NCBI RefSeq assembly: GCF_018881605.1
Contig: NZ_JACVPZ010000001.1
Location: forward strand, 310,001-374,000
Length of the DNA: 64,000 nucleotides
Direction of reading: 5' to 3'
Source: Polynucleobacter sp. UB-Tiil-W10
Lineage (GTDB): Bacteria; Pseudomonadota; Gammaproteobacteria; Burkholderiales; Burkholderiaceae
Shown here: in pieces, positions 44,822 through 55,878 of the stretch
How positions within the stretch are numbered: the first letter of the stretch is position 1
Layout: each line of letters opens with the position of its first letter
Translations under genes and position numbers: made by a program
Notes under the pieces: model-generated
Database searches by the model: none
What the model was told of the DNA's origin: nothing
The model's input: only the letters and a program-made list of their open reading frames with translations

Positions 44822-45747
44822 TGTAATTCCTCTGAAGTAACGGTTGCAGTTCCTAGCTTACCAACTACGATGCCACCCGCACGATTTGCAAGTGCCATGG
44901 CTTTTTCTAAAGGCCACTTCGCAGCCAAAGCCACAGCCAAAGTAGCGATAACGGTATCGCCAGCACCAGAGACATCAAATACCTCGCGTGCTTGCGCCTT
45001 TACATGACTCACACCTGCATCGGTATACAGACTCATTCCATCCTCAGAGCGCGTTAAGAGCAACGCCTGCAAATCAAGAGACTTTCTCAGATCTTGGGCC
45101 TTCTTCGTTAAATCTTCTTCGCTAGTCCACTTGCCAACTACTTGGAGTAGTTCGCTACGATTAGGCGTTAATACAGTAGCGCCACGATACTTCTCGTAAT
45201 CTTCGCCCTTAGGGTCGACAAGAATCATTTTGTTTTGTGCTCTGGCTTGGGCAATCATATGGGCTACTTGCCCTAAAGCGCCCTTGCCATAATCCGAAAG
45301 AATCACCACATCAGCATCGCCAACCAGTTTTTCGAAACGCTCTAACTTGTGAGCAAGCGCTTTAGCACTTGGCGTTTCTTCAAAGTCCAAACGAATCAAC
45401 TGTTGCTGGCGAGCAATAACGCGCAATTTAACAATAGTCGGAACGTCCGCATCAATTTCTAACTGGCTATCGACACCACCCGCTTTTAACAATTCAACCA
45501 CACGTTTACCAGGCTCATCATTACCAACAATACCCAGAATGGTTGCATTAGCATCAAGTGCTGCAACGTTACGGGCTACGTTAGCAGCGCCACCAAGACG
45601 CTCATCAATCTTAGAAACCTGCACCACTGGTACAGGCGCTTCTGGAGAAATGCGATTGGTATCACCAAACCAATAGCGATCCAGCATGACATCACCCACC
45701 ACTAGTAGGCGGGCCTTGGAGAACTGTTCGCGATTTGCTTTTTCCAT
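44818..45747 (-). CDS. rfaE1: D-glycero-beta-D-manno-heptose-7-phosphate kinase
   Basis: The 309-residue PfkB-family kinase has [19 protein letters not shown] in part, [19 protein letters not shown] in part, the catalytic Asp in [13 protein letters not shown], and [13 protein letters not shown]. It lacks the nucleotidyltransferase domain of full-length HldE, so it is the RfaE domain I type; a separate RfaE2 gene is expected elsewhere. It makes the heptose bisphosphate of LPS core synthesis. Confidence 0.92.
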   Translation of the reverse strand: MEKANREQFSKARLLVVGDVMLDRYWFGDTNRISPEAPVPVVQVSKIDERLGGAANVARNVAALDANATILGIVGNDEPGKRVVELLKAGGVDSQLEIDADVPTIVKLRVIARQQQLIRLDFEETPSAKALAHKLERFEKLVGDADVVILSDYGKGALGQVAHMIAQARAQNKMILVDPKGEDYEKYRGATVLTPNRSELLQVVGKWTSEEDLTKKAQDLRKSLDLQALLLTRSEDGMSLYTDAGVSHVKAQAREVFDVSGAGDTVIATLAVALAAKWPLEKAMALANRAGGIVVGKLGTATVTSEELQ

Positions 45748-45792
45748 ATGAATCTTTATATTTTCTAATTATTCGCTTTGTCTTGGTACTGC

Positions 45793-47157
45793 TTAATTAT
45801 GTCGCCCAATACCATGGTACTCAATACCTAATTCTTGCATAGAAGCTGGCTCATATAAATTGCGGCCATCAAAGATGATGGCGCGCTTGAGTTTTTGCAT
45901 CACTTGCTCAAAATCCGGACTTCTAAAGGCTTTCCACTCAGTCACAATGATTAAGGCATCTGCATCATCCAATGCAGTCATAGGATCATCGGTCATTGAT
46001 ACTTGCTTACGGCCTTCAGGGCTATCTTTAAAGTCTAAATCTAGGCAGTGTTTAGCTTCTGGCATTGCGACTGGGTCATAAGCAACTACTTGAGCGCCGC
46101 GTTTAACAAGTTCTGCAATGATGACTCGGCTTGGAGCTTCGCGCATATCGTCGGTATTAGGCTTGAAGGCTAATCCCCAAAGCGCAAACTTCATTCCTTT
46201 GAGATCTTTACCAAAACGCTTCTCGATCTTTTCAACCAAGATGTACTTTTGCAACTCATTTACCGCCTCTACCGCATCAAGAATCTTCAAATCCCTGCCG
46301 TGCTCTTTAGCAGTTTTGGATAGGGCTGAGACATCCTTAGGAAAGCATGAACCACCATAACCCGTTCCTGGATATAAAAAGCCAAAACCAATTCGTGAGT
46401 CTGAACCAATGCCTTGTCGAACAGCCTCAATATCCGCACCTACTAAGTCAGCTAAGTTAGCCAGCTCATTCATGAAAGAGATACGGGTAGCTAGCATCGC
46501 ATTAGCAGCATATTTTGTCAGCTCAGCACTTTTCACATCCATGTAATAGGTACGCTCATGGTGGCGATTAAAAGGAGCATAGAGCTTGCGCATTTGCTCT
46601 TTGGCTTTTTGGCCTGCTGGAGTACTTTGCGTTCCAATCACAATCCGGTCTGGGCGCATAAAGTCTTCTACTGCAGCACCCTCTTTTAGGAACTCAGGAT
46701 TAGAGACCACAGAGCATAACTCTGGTGAGAGGCCTCGCTTTTCTAGCTCTTCTGTAATGGCTGCAGACACTTTATCTGCAGTACCTACTGGAACAGTTGA
46801 TTTATCAACAATGACCTTAGCATTCGTCATATGGCGCCCAATATTACGAGCAGCAGCCACCACATATTGAAGATCTGCTGAACCATCTTCATCTGGTGGG
46901 GTGCCAACAGCAATAAATTGAATCTCGCCATGAGCTACAGACGCAGCAATATCGGTAGAGAATTGCAGACGGCCAGCAGCTCTATTACGCTCAATCATCT
47001 CTTTAAGGCCTGGCTCATAAATAGGTACGCCGCCAGAATTGAGTATCTCAATCTTTTTAGGATCTACGTCAACACAAAAGACATTGTTGCCCTGCTCAGC
47101 TAAGCAGGCGCCTGTAACGAGTCCTACGTAACCGCTTCCAATGATGGTGACTTTCAA
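45793..47157 (-). CDS. ugd: UDP-glucose 6-dehydrogenase
   Basis: The 454-residue enzyme has [20 protein letters not shown] in part ([11 protein letters not shown]) for NAD, the catalytic Cys in [11 protein letters not shown], and the middle domain [20 protein letters not shown] in part ([10 protein letters not shown]). It oxidises UDP-glucose to UDP-glucuronate for envelope polysaccharide. The start codon is TTG at 47157 with GGAGC before it; no in-frame ATG is near. It lies 45 bases upstream of rfaE1 on the same strand. Confidence 0.95.
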   Translation of the reverse strand: MKVTIIGSGYVGLVTGACLAEQGNNVFCVDVDPKKIEILNSGGVPIYEPGLKEMIERNRAAGRLQFSTDIAASVAHGEIQFIAVGTPPDEDGSADLQYVVAAARNIGRHMTNAKVIVDKSTVPVGTADKVSAAITEELEKRGLSPELCSVVSNPEFLKEGAAVEDFMRPDRIVIGTQSTPAGQKAKEQMRKLYAPFNRHHERTYYMDVKSAELTKYAANAMLATRISFMNELANLADLVGADIEAVRQGIGSDSRIGFGFLYPGTGYGGSCFPKDVSALSKTAKEHGRDLKILDAVEAVNELQKYILVEKIEKRFGKDLKGMKFALWGLAFKPNTDDMREAPSRVIIAELVKRGAQVVAYDPVAMPEAKHCLDLDFKDSPEGRKQVSMTDDPMTALDDADALIIVTEWKAFRSPDFEQVMQKLKRAIIFDGRNLYEPASMQELGIEYHGIGRHN

Positions 47158-47227
47158 ATGAGCTCCAAAAATTTTATAGTGATATACATTATTACAACGT
47201 CAAATCATGACCATTTAATTAAACTGC

Positions 47228-48439
47228 TTACATCGAAGGGCCGCTAGGCGCGACTCCCTCACTTCGCCTTGGGGAGTATGCCTCCCAATGATTACAGCCG
47301 GGACATTGCCAATAAAATCTTCTCGCTCTAAAACCGCAATTGCCACAGGTATAGCGAGCTAAGCTAGTTGTACGTTGGCGCAACAAATTGAGAATCGATT
47401 GCAACTCCAGAAGTCTCTCTGGATTAGCGCTACCCTCCTCTAATGCAAGACGAGTTTCAGCCAGCTTAGATAAGGCAATCAAGGTTGGTGAATGCTGCAT
47501 CACATCAGACAACATGACATTAGCCGCTTGAGGGCCGCGTATTTTCATGAGATGTTTATGCACAATGTCGAGCAACTCACCTGTGGCTTGGGTTTTCAGT
47601 AACTCGCAGAGACGATCTAAGCCCTCATCCGCTTTATTAATTGCGGTATGAGCCAGCATCCAACGGTCTGCCAATAAATGCATATATGCAGGATGAGCAC
47701 TGGCAATCAAACTCCAAGCCTCAATCGCCTGAGAGGGACGATCCATTGCCATTAAATAATCACCCTGCAAAATCAGAGCGCGGGCATGATTGGGTTCTGC
47801 CTGCAAAGCGCGTTGTATCGATTGCTCTGCTTCTACTAAATCTTTACGGCGCAATGCTTCTTGACCAAGCTCGCAGTGAAATTGCGCGATTTCCGTATGA
47901 TGCGATTTACCTTGTATACCCTCTAGCTCACTTGCGGCGATGATGGCTTTTTTCCAATCATGCTCAATTTGATACATCTCCAATAGACTCTCTTTTGCGG
48001 GCTCTGCATATTTGCCATTGCCCACACGATTTAATGAGGCCTCTGCTCTATCAAGCAAACCCGCACGCAGAAAGTCACGGCCCAATTCATAGGCTGCGTG
48101 ATCTCGATCACGTGGTTTTAAGTCATCGCGATTTGCTAAGTGCTGATGCACCCGAATAGCCCGCTCAGTCTCGCCACGACGACGGAACAAGTTACCCAAT
48201 GAAAAATGAAGCTCGATTGTCTCTGGATCTAACTGTGCAATTTTGACCAAAGTTTCAATAGCTTGATCGGGCTGCTCATTCAGCAAAAGACTTAAGCCCT
48301 TAAATGTTGAGCGCTGCTGACGCATACGCTCACGCTCATCCATGCGATTTTCAAGGCGCAAATCCCAGCGTGCCGCCAACCAACCGATGCCAAACATCAC
48401 CGGCAGCAGCAATAACCAAGCGGTAGCTATCTGAATCAT
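47228..48439 (-). CDS. lapB: LPS assembly regulator LapB (YciM)
   Basis: The 403-residue protein has one N-terminal transmembrane segment (residues 3-21, then AARWDLR), a TPR region (several 34-residue repeats) and a C-terminal rubredoxin-like zinc ribbon, CGNCGFRARRFYWQCPGC. It faces the cytoplasm. LapB controls stability of LpxC, so it sets the balance of LPS. In many proteobacteria lapA lies directly upstream of it, but here only 60 bases separate it from ihfB, and these contain a terminator. It lies upstream of ugd and rfaE1. Confidence 0.92.
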   Translation of the reverse strand: MIQIATAWLLLLPVMFGIGWLAARWDLRLENRMDERERMRQQRSTFKGLSLLLNEQPDQAIETLVKIAQLDPETIELHFSLGNLFRRRGETERAIRVHQHLANRDDLKPRDRDHAAYELGRDFLRAGLLDRAEASLNRVGNGKYAEPAKESLLEMYQIEHDWKKAIIAASELEGIQGKSHHTEIAQFHCELGQEALRRKDLVEAEQSIQRALQAEPNHARALILQGDYLMAMDRPSQAIEAWSLIASAHPAYMHLLADRWMLAHTAINKADEGLDRLCELLKTQATGELLDIVHKHLMKIRGPQAANVMLSDVMQHSPTLIALSKLAETRLALEEGSANPERLLELQSILNLLRQRTTSLARYTCGNCGFRARRFYWQCPGCNHWEAYSPRRSEGVAPSGPSM

Positions 48440-48455
48440 AGTATGCAGAATTTAA

Positions 48456-48480
48456 ATAAAAAAATGGCCCGAATGGACCA
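48456..48480 (-). terminator. Terminator after ihfB
   Basis: On the minus strand, arms TGGTCC and GGGCCA (one G-T pair) with a 4-base loop are followed by seven T. It lies 20 bases after ihfB and just before the lapB start, so lapB may have its own promoter or be expressed by read-through. Confidence 0.8.
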
Positions 48481-48499
48481 CTGAGGTTGAGCCTGAATC

Positions 48500-48844
48500 T
48501 TAGGCACCAGAACCCTCTTTGGGGCCCGCCTGTTTCAAAGGCTTGTAATCAACTCGCTCGCGTAACTCTTTGCCAGGCTTAAAGTGCGGAACGCGTTTTT
48601 CTGGAATCAATACTTTCTCACCAGACTTTGGATTGCGACCAGTACGAGCAGGACGATGGTGAAGCACGAAGCTACCTACGCCGCGCAGCTCAATGCGCTT
48701 ACCCTCAGCCAAAGCATGAGTCATTGTGTCCAGCAAAGTCTTTACCGCCAACTCCACGTCTCTAGGCAAAAGCTGCGGAAACTGTTCCGCAAGGCTCTCC
48801 ACTAGTTCGGAGCGGGTAATTGCTTGTTGCTCTTGATCTGTCAT
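48500..48844 (-). CDS. ihfB: Integration host factor subunit beta
   Basis: The 114-residue protein begins with [17 protein letters not shown] and has the DNA-binding arm motif [21 protein letters not shown] in part, with the family PKSGEKV. It forms a heterodimer with IHF alpha, which bends DNA. The C-terminal 20 residues are an extra basic, non-conserved tail compared with E. coli (94 residues). It lies between two terminators downstream of rpsA. Confidence 0.95.
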   Translation of the reverse strand: MTDQEQQAITRSELVESLAEQFPQLLPRDVELAVKTLLDTMTHALAEGKRIELRGVGSFVLHHRPARTGRNPKSGEKVLIPEKRVPHFKPGKELRERVDYKPLKQAGPKEGSGA

Positions 48845-48854
48845 GATCTATCAA

Positions 48855-48890
48855 TAAAAAATCGCCGCCTCCCCAATGGAAAGCGGCGAT
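48855..48890 (-). terminator. Terminator after rpsA
   Basis: On the minus strand the arms ATCGCCGC and GCGGCGAT with a loop of about 14 bases are followed by six T. It lies 6 bases after the rpsA stop and would reduce read-through into ihfB. Confidence 0.8.
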
Positions 48891-48896
48891 ATTGAT

Positions 48897-50570
48897 TTAG
48901 CCTTGATTATCCAATTTTGCTTTTAACAAAGCGCCCAAATTGGTTGTGCCGGACTGCGCATCACCTTGGAGCTTGCTCATAGCATCTTGTTGATCAGAGC
49001 TGTCTTTTGCTTTGATTGAAAGATTGATAACGCGTGACTTACGATCAATATTAATGATCATGGCAGTTACGCTGTCGCCTTCTTTCAATACATTACGTGC
49101 ATCTTCAACGCGATCTGTTGAGATCTCAGAAGCACGCAAGTAAGCCTCAACTTCATCAGCCAAGTGAATCGTTGCACCCTTAGCATCAACAGCCTTCACA
49201 GTACCAGTAACGAGGCTACCCTTGTCGCTGACAGATGTGTAGTTATTGAATGGGTCACCAGACAATTGTTTGATACCAAGAGAGATACGCTCTTTCTCAA
49301 CATCAATTGCCAAAACAGTGGCTTCAACTTCATCACCTTTTTTGTATTTCTTAACAGCCTCTTCTCCTGGCTCATTCCATGAGAGGTCTGAGAGGTGAAC
49401 TAAACCGTCGATACCGCCAGGCAAGCCAATGAACACACCAAAGTCAGTAATAGACTTGATTGCGCCAGTTAACTTGTCGCCTTTTTGCTGTGCACGTGAG
49501 AACTCTTCCCATGGATTAGCTTTGCACTGCTTGATGCCCAAGCTAATACGACGCTTGTCTTCATCAATATCCAGAACCATTACTTCAACTTCGGTTCCCA
49601 ATGCTGTAGCTTTGCTTGGAGCAACGTTCTTATTGGTCCAGTCCATTTCAGAAACGTGTACCAAACCTTCGATACCAGACTCAATTTCAACGAATGCACC
49701 GTAGTCAGTCAAGTTGGTTACTTTGCCGAATAAACGGGTGTTCGGTGGGTAACGACGAGCGATACCAACCCATGGATCATCACCAAGCTGCTTCACGCCG
49801 AGTGAAACACGGTTCTTCTCTTGATCGAACTTCAAAATCTTAGCGGTAACTTCTTGACCAACAGTCAACATCTCGCTTGGGTGACGCACACGACGCCATG
49901 CCAAGTCAGTGATGTGCAAGAGGCCATCAATACCACCGAGGTCAACGAATGCGCCGTAATCAGTGATGTTCTTAACGAGGCCAGTAACAACAGCGCCTTC
50001 TTTAAGGTTAGACATCAACTTAGCACGCTCTTCACCTTGGCTAGCTTCAACCACTGCACGACGTGACAACACTACGTTGTTACGCTTACGGTCAAGCTTG
50101 ATAACCTTGAACTCCATCGTCTTACCTTCGTAAGGGCTGGTGTCTTTGATTGGGCGTGTATCAACAAGTGATCCAGGCAAGAATGCGCGGATACCGTTAA
50201 CCATCACAGTCAAGCCGCCTTTAACCTTACCAGTAACAGTACCGGTAACAATCTCAGCTTGCTCGAGAGCTTTTTCCAAATTCATCCATGAAGCCAAGCG
50301 TTTCGCTTTGTCACGGGATAGGATTGTGTCGCCATAGCCGTTCTCAAGAGCGTCAATAGCAACAGAAACGAAATCACCAGGAGCAACTTCAATCTCGCCA
50401 GCGTCGTTATGGAATTCTTCAACAGGAATAAACGCTTCAGACTTTAAGCCAGCGTTAACAACGACGAAGTTATGGTCGATGCGAAGAACTTCAGCCGAAA
50501 TAACTTGGCCGGTCTTCATATTCGATCGGGTTAATGATTCTTCAAATAATTCTGCAAATGATTCAGACAT
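48897..50570 (-). CDS. rpsA: Small-subunit ribosomal protein S1
   Basis: The 557-residue protein has six S1 repeats. From about residue 195 each has the [21 protein letters not shown] type, in part [18 protein letters not shown], and [11 protein letters not shown] at its end. It binds mRNA on the 30S subunit. A 145-base leader precedes it, and it follows cmk on the minus strand as in most proteobacteria. Confidence 0.97.
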   Translation of the reverse strand: MSESFAELFEESLTRSNMKTGQVISAEVLRIDHNFVVVNAGLKSEAFIPVEEFHNDAGEIEVAPGDFVSVAIDALENGYGDTILSRDKAKRLASWMNLEKALEQAEIVTGTVTGKVKGGLTVMVNGIRAFLPGSLVDTRPIKDTSPYEGKTMEFKVIKLDRKRNNVVLSRRAVVEASQGEERAKLMSNLKEGAVVTGLVKNITDYGAFVDLGGIDGLLHITDLAWRRVRHPSEMLTVGQEVTAKILKFDQEKNRVSLGVKQLGDDPWVGIARRYPPNTRLFGKVTNLTDYGAFVEIESGIEGLVHVSEMDWTNKNVAPSKATALGTEVEVMVLDIDEDKRRISLGIKQCKANPWEEFSRAQQKGDKLTGAIKSITDFGVFIGLPGGIDGLVHLSDLSWNEPGEEAVKKYKKGDEVEATVLAIDVEKERISLGIKQLSGDPFNNYTSVSDKGSLVTGTVKAVDAKGATIHLADEVEAYLRASEISTDRVEDARNVLKEGDSVTAMIINIDRKSRVINLSIKAKDSSDQQDAMSKLQGDAQSGTTNLGALLKAKLDNQG

Positions 50571-50715
50571 GTGTATTCACTTTGTGCCGCCAGAAGGCCT
50601 GACGGGTTAGGTTAAAAAAGCCTTAAAGAAACACGCTAATGAAAAGGTCGCGTTGTGGAGTTTCTTAAGACACCAAAACTACTGCATACAGCCAACTACT
50701 TAACTACTTACAAAA
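50571..50715 (-). promoter_or_regulatory. rpsA leader region
   Basis: This 145-base gap between cmk and rpsA holds an AAGGC stretch followed by six T, a repeated AGTAGTTAAGTAGTT at its upstream end and a CAGGCC/CTGGCG pair close to the start. In E. coli the rpsA leader forms structure used by S1 to regulate itself. A similar role here is inference from position and length. Confidence 0.35.
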
Positions 50716-51381
50716 CTAGGCAATTGCGGATTGATACCAATTCAAAACCGTCTTAACTGCTTGATCTATCGACAAATCTGATGTTTCAAGCACTTTTGCA
50801 CCGTCTGCAACTAACAAGGGGGCGGCACCTCGACTACTGTCTCTGGCGTCGCGCTCTTGCAAATCTTGCAGCAAGTCATCAAGTTTAGCAGAAATTCCCT
50901 TAGCTATCAATTGCTTATAGCGACGTTCGGCTCTGGCGGCGGCCGTTGCAGTCAAAAAAACCTTCAAAACTGCATCCGGGAATATGACGCTAGCCATATC
51001 CCTGCCATCAGCCACCAAGCCTGGAAGTTGTCGAAAACTGTGCTGTAGACCCACTAAAGCAGCTCTGACCTCTTGGTGAACCGCCAAAGTTGAAGCCCTT
51101 AAACCAATACTTTCAGTCCGAATACTGTCAGTCACATCTTCATTATTAAGGAAAATTTGCCCATTTTTAAATGAAATCAGTAACTTAGGAACTAAAAGAC
51201 CTAGTTCTGGCCCATTTTTGACATCAATTCCGTGTTTTTCGCTGGCTAAAGCGACTAAACGATAGAGGGCGCCACTATCCAAATAATGAAATCCGACCTT
51301 TTCTGCGACTAATGAAGCAACCGTCCCTTTGCCAGAGGCGGTAGGCCCATCAATAGCGATGACTGGTGGGAGACTCATCAA
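50716..51381 (-). CDS. cmk: Cytidylate kinase
   Basis: The 221-residue kinase has [19 protein letters not shown] for [15 protein letters not shown], and [20 protein letters not shown] in part ([11 protein letters not shown]). It phosphorylates CMP and dCMP in the cytoplasm. It lies 13 bases after aroA and before rpsA on the same strand. Confidence 0.96.
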   Translation of the reverse strand: MMSLPPVIAIDGPTASGKGTVASLVAEKVGFHYLDSGALYRLVALASEKHGIDVKNGPELGLLVPKLLISFKNGQIFLNNEDVTDSIRTESIGLRASTLAVHQEVRAALVGLQHSFRQLPGLVADGRDMASVIFPDAVLKVFLTATAAARAERRYKQLIAKGISAKLDDLLQDLQERDARDSSRGAAPLLVADGAKVLETSDLSIDQAVKTVLNWYQSAIA

Positions 51382-51394
51382 AAATAAATGTGGG

Positions 51395-52726
51395 TTAACT
51401 CACTACTTTCGCAAACTCAGCGAAATAAGTTGGAAAAGTTTTCGCTACGCAATGAGGATCATTGATCTTGAGTGCATTTGGACCAAATGCGGCGAGTGAG
51501 AAACACATCGCCATGCGATGGTCATCGTAGGTATCAATGCCTTCGCTTGGTGACTTCCAATCGTTTTCTGATGTAGGGGCCTGAACAACAATATAGTCAG
51601 CACCCTCTTCAACAACGGCGCCAATTTTCTTTAATTCTTTCGCCATCGCCGCAATTCGATCGGTTTCTTTAACGCGCCAGCTAGCGATATTATTTAAGCG
51701 GGTCGGGCCCTCTGCAAATAAGGCAACGACGGCAAGCGTCATTGCAGCATCCGGAATTTCTGTGCAATCAATCGTGATGCCATGAAGTTTGCCGTTGGCA
51801 TTCTTGACTCCAGCAACTTCAATCCAATCTTCACCAGCAGTAATCTTGGCGCCCATGAGTGCAAGCGCATCAGCAAATGCAACATCACCCTGAATACTGT
51901 CTTTGCCAACACCTAAAACTTTCACGGGACCGCCACCAATAGCGCCTAGAGCCAGGAAGTAAGAAGCCGAAGAGGCATCACCCTCTACAGACAATTGGCC
52001 AGGACTCATATAAACAGCGTCAGATGTCTTTGCAGGAATGATGAATGACTGCTTGTCAGGACAAGCAACATTCACACCAAAGCGCGCCATGAGCTTTAAA
52101 GTAATGTCGATGTAAGGGCGTGAGATAAGCTCGCCAATCACCTCAATGCGCACAGGTTCGATTGCAACTAACGGTAAAGCCATTAGTAATGCCGTTAAGA
52201 ATTGGCTAGATACATCACCGCGCACTTTAACGACATCTTTAATCTGAATATCTGCTGCTGAAATTTTGATTGGAGGATAGCCCTCTTGTAATTCGTAATC
52301 AATCTTGGCGCCCACTTGGCGTAAGCCATCTACTAAATCTCGAATCGGCCTCTCATGCATGCGAGCAACCCCAGATAAACGGTAATTTCCACCTTGCATT
52401 GCCAATGCTGCAGTCAGCGGACGAATCGCAGTACCTGCATTTCCCATAAAGAGATCTGCTTCACGCACCGGAAATTGACCACTACACCCTTCAACCACGC
52501 AAACATTATTTGCTTGATCGGTAACCGATAAACCCAATTGACGCAAAGCATTACGCATCACTTGGGTATCGTCGGCATCTAATAAATTCTTCAGGGTTGT
52601 TGTGCCTGACGAGAGGGCTGCAAGCAGCAGTGCCCGGTTAGAAATACTTTTAGACCCTGGCAAAACAATAGCGCCTTGCGCTTGTTTAAATGCCCCAATG
52701 GTAATGTCTGGCAAACCACTCATCAA
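51395..52726 (-). CDS. aroA: 3-phosphoshikimate 1-carboxyvinyltransferase (EPSP synthase)
   Basis: The 443-residue enzyme has [18 protein letters not shown] in part, [15 protein letters not shown], and the [20 protein letters not shown] in part ([11 protein letters not shown]). It is the sixth enzyme of the shikimate pathway. The GNAGTA motif keeps the Gly of the PEP site, as in class I enzymes. It overlaps the tyrA gene by 4 bases. Confidence 0.96.
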   Translation of the reverse strand: MMSGLPDITIGAFKQAQGAIVLPGSKSISNRALLLAALSSGTTTLKNLLDADDTQVMRNALRQLGLSVTDQANNVCVVEGCSGQFPVREADLFMGNAGTAIRPLTAALAMQGGNYRLSGVARMHERPIRDLVDGLRQVGAKIDYELQEGYPPIKISAADIQIKDVVKVRGDVSSQFLTALLMALPLVAIEPVRIEVIGELISRPYIDITLKLMARFGVNVACPDKQSFIIPAKTSDAVYMSPGQLSVEGDASSASYFLALGAIGGGPVKVLGVGKDSIQGDVAFADALALMGAKITAGEDWIEVAGVKNANGKLHGITIDCTEIPDAAMTLAVVALFAEGPTRLNNIASWRVKETDRIAAMAKELKKIGAVVEEGADYIVVQAPTSENDWKSPSEGIDTYDDHRMAMCFSLAAFGPNALKINDPHCVAKTFPTYFAEFAKVVS

Positions 52727-53604
52727 AGCACATCCAAATCTTGACGCGCCTTGCTAGCCTTATTAAATAGCTTCTCCAAGCCAGCGCCATCATTTTCAGA
52801 AATGAGTTTGCGCATGTGATTGACGATCAACAAATATTGATCCAACTCTTTCAGAATTGCCGTGCGATTACCTAAGCAGATGTCACGCCACATTTCTGGG
52901 CTTGAAGCAGCAATGCGTGTGAAATCCTTAAAACCTGCGCCTACATGACTCAGCTTTTGATCAGCATCCTCAGAGTTCACTACGCTGGCCATCAAGGCAT
53001 AAGACAAGATGTGTGGCAAATGTGAAACGGCTGCATAAATAGCATCATGCTGTACGACACCTATCTTTTTTACCTCAGAGCCAACGCTTTCCCAAAATCC
53101 CGTTATTAAAGCCGTATCTTCAGGAGAATTTTCTTGCAGAGGACAAATGATGGTTTGCTTGCCTTTGAATAAATCGGCTTTGGCTGCACTAGCTCCATGT
53201 TGTGCTCCGCCAGCTATAGGATGTGCTGGCACAAACTGACATGCCTTTTTACCCAATACTTCCTTTGCGGCCAAGATGACATCGCCTTTAGTGCTACCAG
53301 CATCGGTCATCATTGTTCTGGGCTCAAGATGTGGTTCAATTACCTCAAAGGCAGCGCGCATTTGCGCAACGGGCACACAAAGCACAATCACATCAGACTG
53401 CTTAGCAGCCTCAAGCAAATCTACCACTTCATCAATCGCACCCATCTTTTGTGCTTGATCCAAATTTTCCTTGCTTCGACCCACGCCCAACACTTTGGTA
53501 ACTACGCCAGCTTGCTTAAGCGCCAACCCTAAAGATGCACCAATCAAACCAACACCAACAATAGTGACGGTGCCGTAATTGCTTGCAGGATTAATGATAG
53601 TCAT
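52723..53604 (-). CDS. tyrA: Prephenate dehydrogenase
   Basis: The 293-residue enzyme has a Rossmann start [20 protein letters not shown] in part, [26 protein letters not shown] with the catalytic His, and a helical C-terminal domain ending [20 protein letters not shown] in part. It makes 4-hydroxyphenylpyruvate for tyrosine. No chorismate-mutase domain is attached; that activity comes from PheA. It lies 30 bases after hisC. Confidence 0.94.
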   Translation of the reverse strand: MTIINPASNYGTVTIVGVGLIGASLGLALKQAGVVTKVLGVGRSKENLDQAQKMGAIDEVVDLLEAAKQSDVIVLCVPVAQMRAAFEVIEPHLEPRTMMTDAGSTKGDVILAAKEVLGKKACQFVPAHPIAGGAQHGASAAKADLFKGKQTIICPLQENSPEDTALITGFWESVGSEVKKIGVVQHDAIYAAVSHLPHILSYALMASVVNSEDADQKLSHVGAGFKDFTRIAASSPEMWRDICLGNRTAILKELDQYLLIVNHMRKLISENDGAGLEKLFNKASKARQDLDVL

Positions 53605-53633
53605 TAGTATTGAATTTTTCTGAACTCTGACTA

Positions 53634-54752
53634 CTATGCCAAGATCGCTTTTAAAGCTTCAATGAATGCTGCATTCTCTTCTGGCAAGCCAATCGAAATA
53701 CGTAGCCACTGTGGCAAACCATAGTTACCCACTGGCCGAACAATAATGCCGCGCTTCAGTAAGGCCAAATTCATGCATACACCCGCCTGATCATCCTCAC
53801 CCACTTTAACGAGAACAAAGTTGCCTGCGGATGGCAGGTAGCGCAACCCCAATTCGTCAAAGGCTTTGGTGAGTTGGGCATAACCTGCACGATTGAGCTC
53901 AAAGCCTTGCTGTAAAAATTCTTTATCTTGAAAAGCAGCAATGGCAGCAGCTTGTGCCAGGCTGTTTACGTTAAATGGTTGACGAATTCGATTCAGCAGA
54001 TCGGTTAGATGCGGCTGCGCAATACCGTAACCAATGCGCAAACCTGCCAAGCCATAAGCCTTCGAGAAGCTACGCGACAAGATCATATTTGGGAAACGCC
54101 TTACCCAAGCAATTGCATCGTAGCGTTGCTCCGGCGCAAGGTATTCGTTGTAAGCCTCATCAAGCACAACAACCACACTCGATGGAACCGCCACTAAGAA
54201 ATCTTCAATCTCTTTGGACGTTAAATAACTACCAGTAGGATTGTTTGGATTAGCCACAAAAACTAACTTCGCTTTATCACCAGAGGCTTTAATCGCCTCC
54301 AACATGGCAGCCAAATCGTGGCCGTAAATATCGGTAGCTGCCACTTCAATTGCTTTAGCACCAATAGCTTGGGTAGCTAAGGGATAAACAGCAAATGCAT
54401 GTTTAGAAAAGATTACTTCATCGCCGGCTTGCGCCACTGCACGAGCCGCTAATTCTAAAATATCGTTACTGCCGTTACCCAAGGTAATCCAGTCTGTTGG
54501 CACACCTAAACGGCTAGCCAAGACATTCTTTAACTCAAAACCATTTGAATCTGGATAACGTCCTAAATCACTTGCAGCCTTGAGCATTGCATCCTGTGCG
54601 GACTTAGGCATGCCCAATGGATTTTCATTGGAAGCTAGCTTCACGATCTTGTTTTCATCTAAACCATACTCCCGCGCGACTTCACTAATAGGACGGCCAC
54701 CAACATAGGGGGCAATCGCATGAATATGTTTTAGACCAATCTTAGAAGTCAT
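53634..54752 (-). CDS. hisC: Histidinol-phosphate aminotransferase
   Basis: The 372-residue PLP enzyme has NENPLGMPKSAQDAM, GNGSNDILELAARA, ANPNNPTGSYLT and the PLP Lys in SRSFSKAYGLAGLRIGYG in part. In this cluster it is placed with pheA and tyrA and may also act as an aromatic aminotransferase, as HisC homologues in such clusters often do. It lies 46 bases after pheA. Confidence 0.92.
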   Translation of the reverse strand: MTSKIGLKHIHAIAPYVGGRPISEVAREYGLDENKIVKLASNENPLGMPKSAQDAMLKAASDLGRYPDSNGFELKNVLASRLGVPTDWITLGNGSNDILELAARAVAQAGDEVIFSKHAFAVYPLATQAIGAKAIEVAATDIYGHDLAAMLEAIKASGDKAKLVFVANPNNPTGSYLTSKEIEDFLVAVPSSVVVVLDEAYNEYLAPEQRYDAIAWVRRFPNMILSRSFSKAYGLAGLRIGYGIAQPHLTDLLNRIRQPFNVNSLAQAAAIAAFQDKEFLQQGFELNRAGYAQLTKAFDELGLRYLPSAGNFVLVKVGEDDQAGVCMNLALLKRGIIVRPVGNYGLPQWLRISIGLPEENAAFIEALKAILA

Positions 54753-54798
54753 TCTGAGTCTTACTATTGTTCGGTTAATTTATCTTGAAATTTACTGC

Positions 54799-55878
54799 TT
54801 AAGCTGAATGTGGATATGAGCCTAAATTCTTATAGAAAGCTGCGACTCCCTTAAGCTCATCAAGCGCCTTCACTACCTTGTCGTCATCTGCATGTCCGGC
54901 AATATCAATATAGAAGTGGTATTCCCAAGTCCCCTTGCGTGCTGGACGAGACTCAAAACGATTCATCGATACCCCATGCTTAGCCAGGGGTGCTAGCAGG
55001 CGATGGACGGCACCAGGTTGGTTATCAACAGAGAGCACCAAGGAGGTTTGATCTTTTCCAGTTGGCTGGCATGCATAGTTACCGACTACGACAAAGCGTG
55101 TGCGGTTATGCGGATCATCTTGTATCTGCGCAGCTACTGCCTGCAGACCATATGCTTCTTGCGCAGGATCGCCAGCAATTGCTGCCAAGCTTGGATCATT
55201 TGCCGCCATACGAGCAGCCTCTGCATTGCTACTGACCGCCTGACGCTTTAATTGCGGCGCATGTACGCTCAACCATTGTTGGCACTGCGCTAGCGCTTGG
55301 GCATGAGCGCAAACGGTTGTAACACCATCTAGACTGCCGCTCTTGGTTAATAAGTGATGACGAATTGGCAGAACTACTTCGCCGCTAATGCGCATAGAAG
55401 AGTCGAGTAATAAATCCAATGTGCGCGAGATAGCGCCTTCACTAGAGTTTTCAACCGGTACAACCCCAAATTGCGCTGCACCCTTTTCTACCGCTTTAAA
55501 GACTTCATCCAAACTCGCGCATGGTAAAACTGCAATCGAATGACCAAAATAGGTTTGTGCTGCTTGCTCAGAATATGTTCCTACTGGGCCAAGGTAAGCA
55601 ATGGTTTGACGAGCTTCGAGGGCTCTGCATGCTGACATCACTTCACGCCAGATTGCAGCAATACCATCAGGAAGTAATGGGCCAGCATTGATTTCTTGGA
55701 GACGTGCAACTACTTGACGCTCGCGCTCAGGACGAAAGACTGGTGAGGCAAAACCGCCCTTCACATGACCTACTTCCTGCGCTGCTTTTGCACGCTGGGT
55801 TAGTAAATTTAAAATTTGCGCGTCTAATGCGTCAATTGTTTCCCGCAAGGGCGCTAAGCGCTGCTCTTCAGTACTCAT
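54799..55878 (-). CDS. pheA: Chorismate mutase/prephenate dehydratase (P-protein)
   Basis: The 359-residue protein has an AroQ-type chorismate mutase at residues 6-90 (LRETIDALDAQILNLLTQRAK in part), a prephenate dehydratase domain (YLGPVGTYSEQAA, and the Thr-Arg-Phe motif in NRTRFVVVG) and a C-terminal ACT domain with MNRFESRPARKGTWEYHFY in part that senses phenylalanine. It makes phenylpyruvate. Its start shares one base with the serC stop. Confidence 0.95.
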   Translation of the reverse strand: MSTEEQRLAPLRETIDALDAQILNLLTQRAKAAQEVGHVKGGFASPVFRPERERQVVARLQEINAGPLLPDGIAAIWREVMSACRALEARQTIAYLGPVGTYSEQAAQTYFGHSIAVLPCASLDEVFKAVEKGAAQFGVVPVENSSEGAISRTLDLLLDSSMRISGEVVLPIRHHLLTKSGSLDGVTTVCAHAQALAQCQQWLSVHAPQLKRQAVSSNAEAARMAANDPSLAAIAGDPAQEAYGLQAVAAQIQDDPHNRTRFVVVGNYACQPTGKDQTSLVLSVDNQPGAVHRLLAPLAKHGVSMNRFESRPARKGTWEYHFYIDIAGHADDDKVVKALDELKGVAAFYKNLGSYPHSA

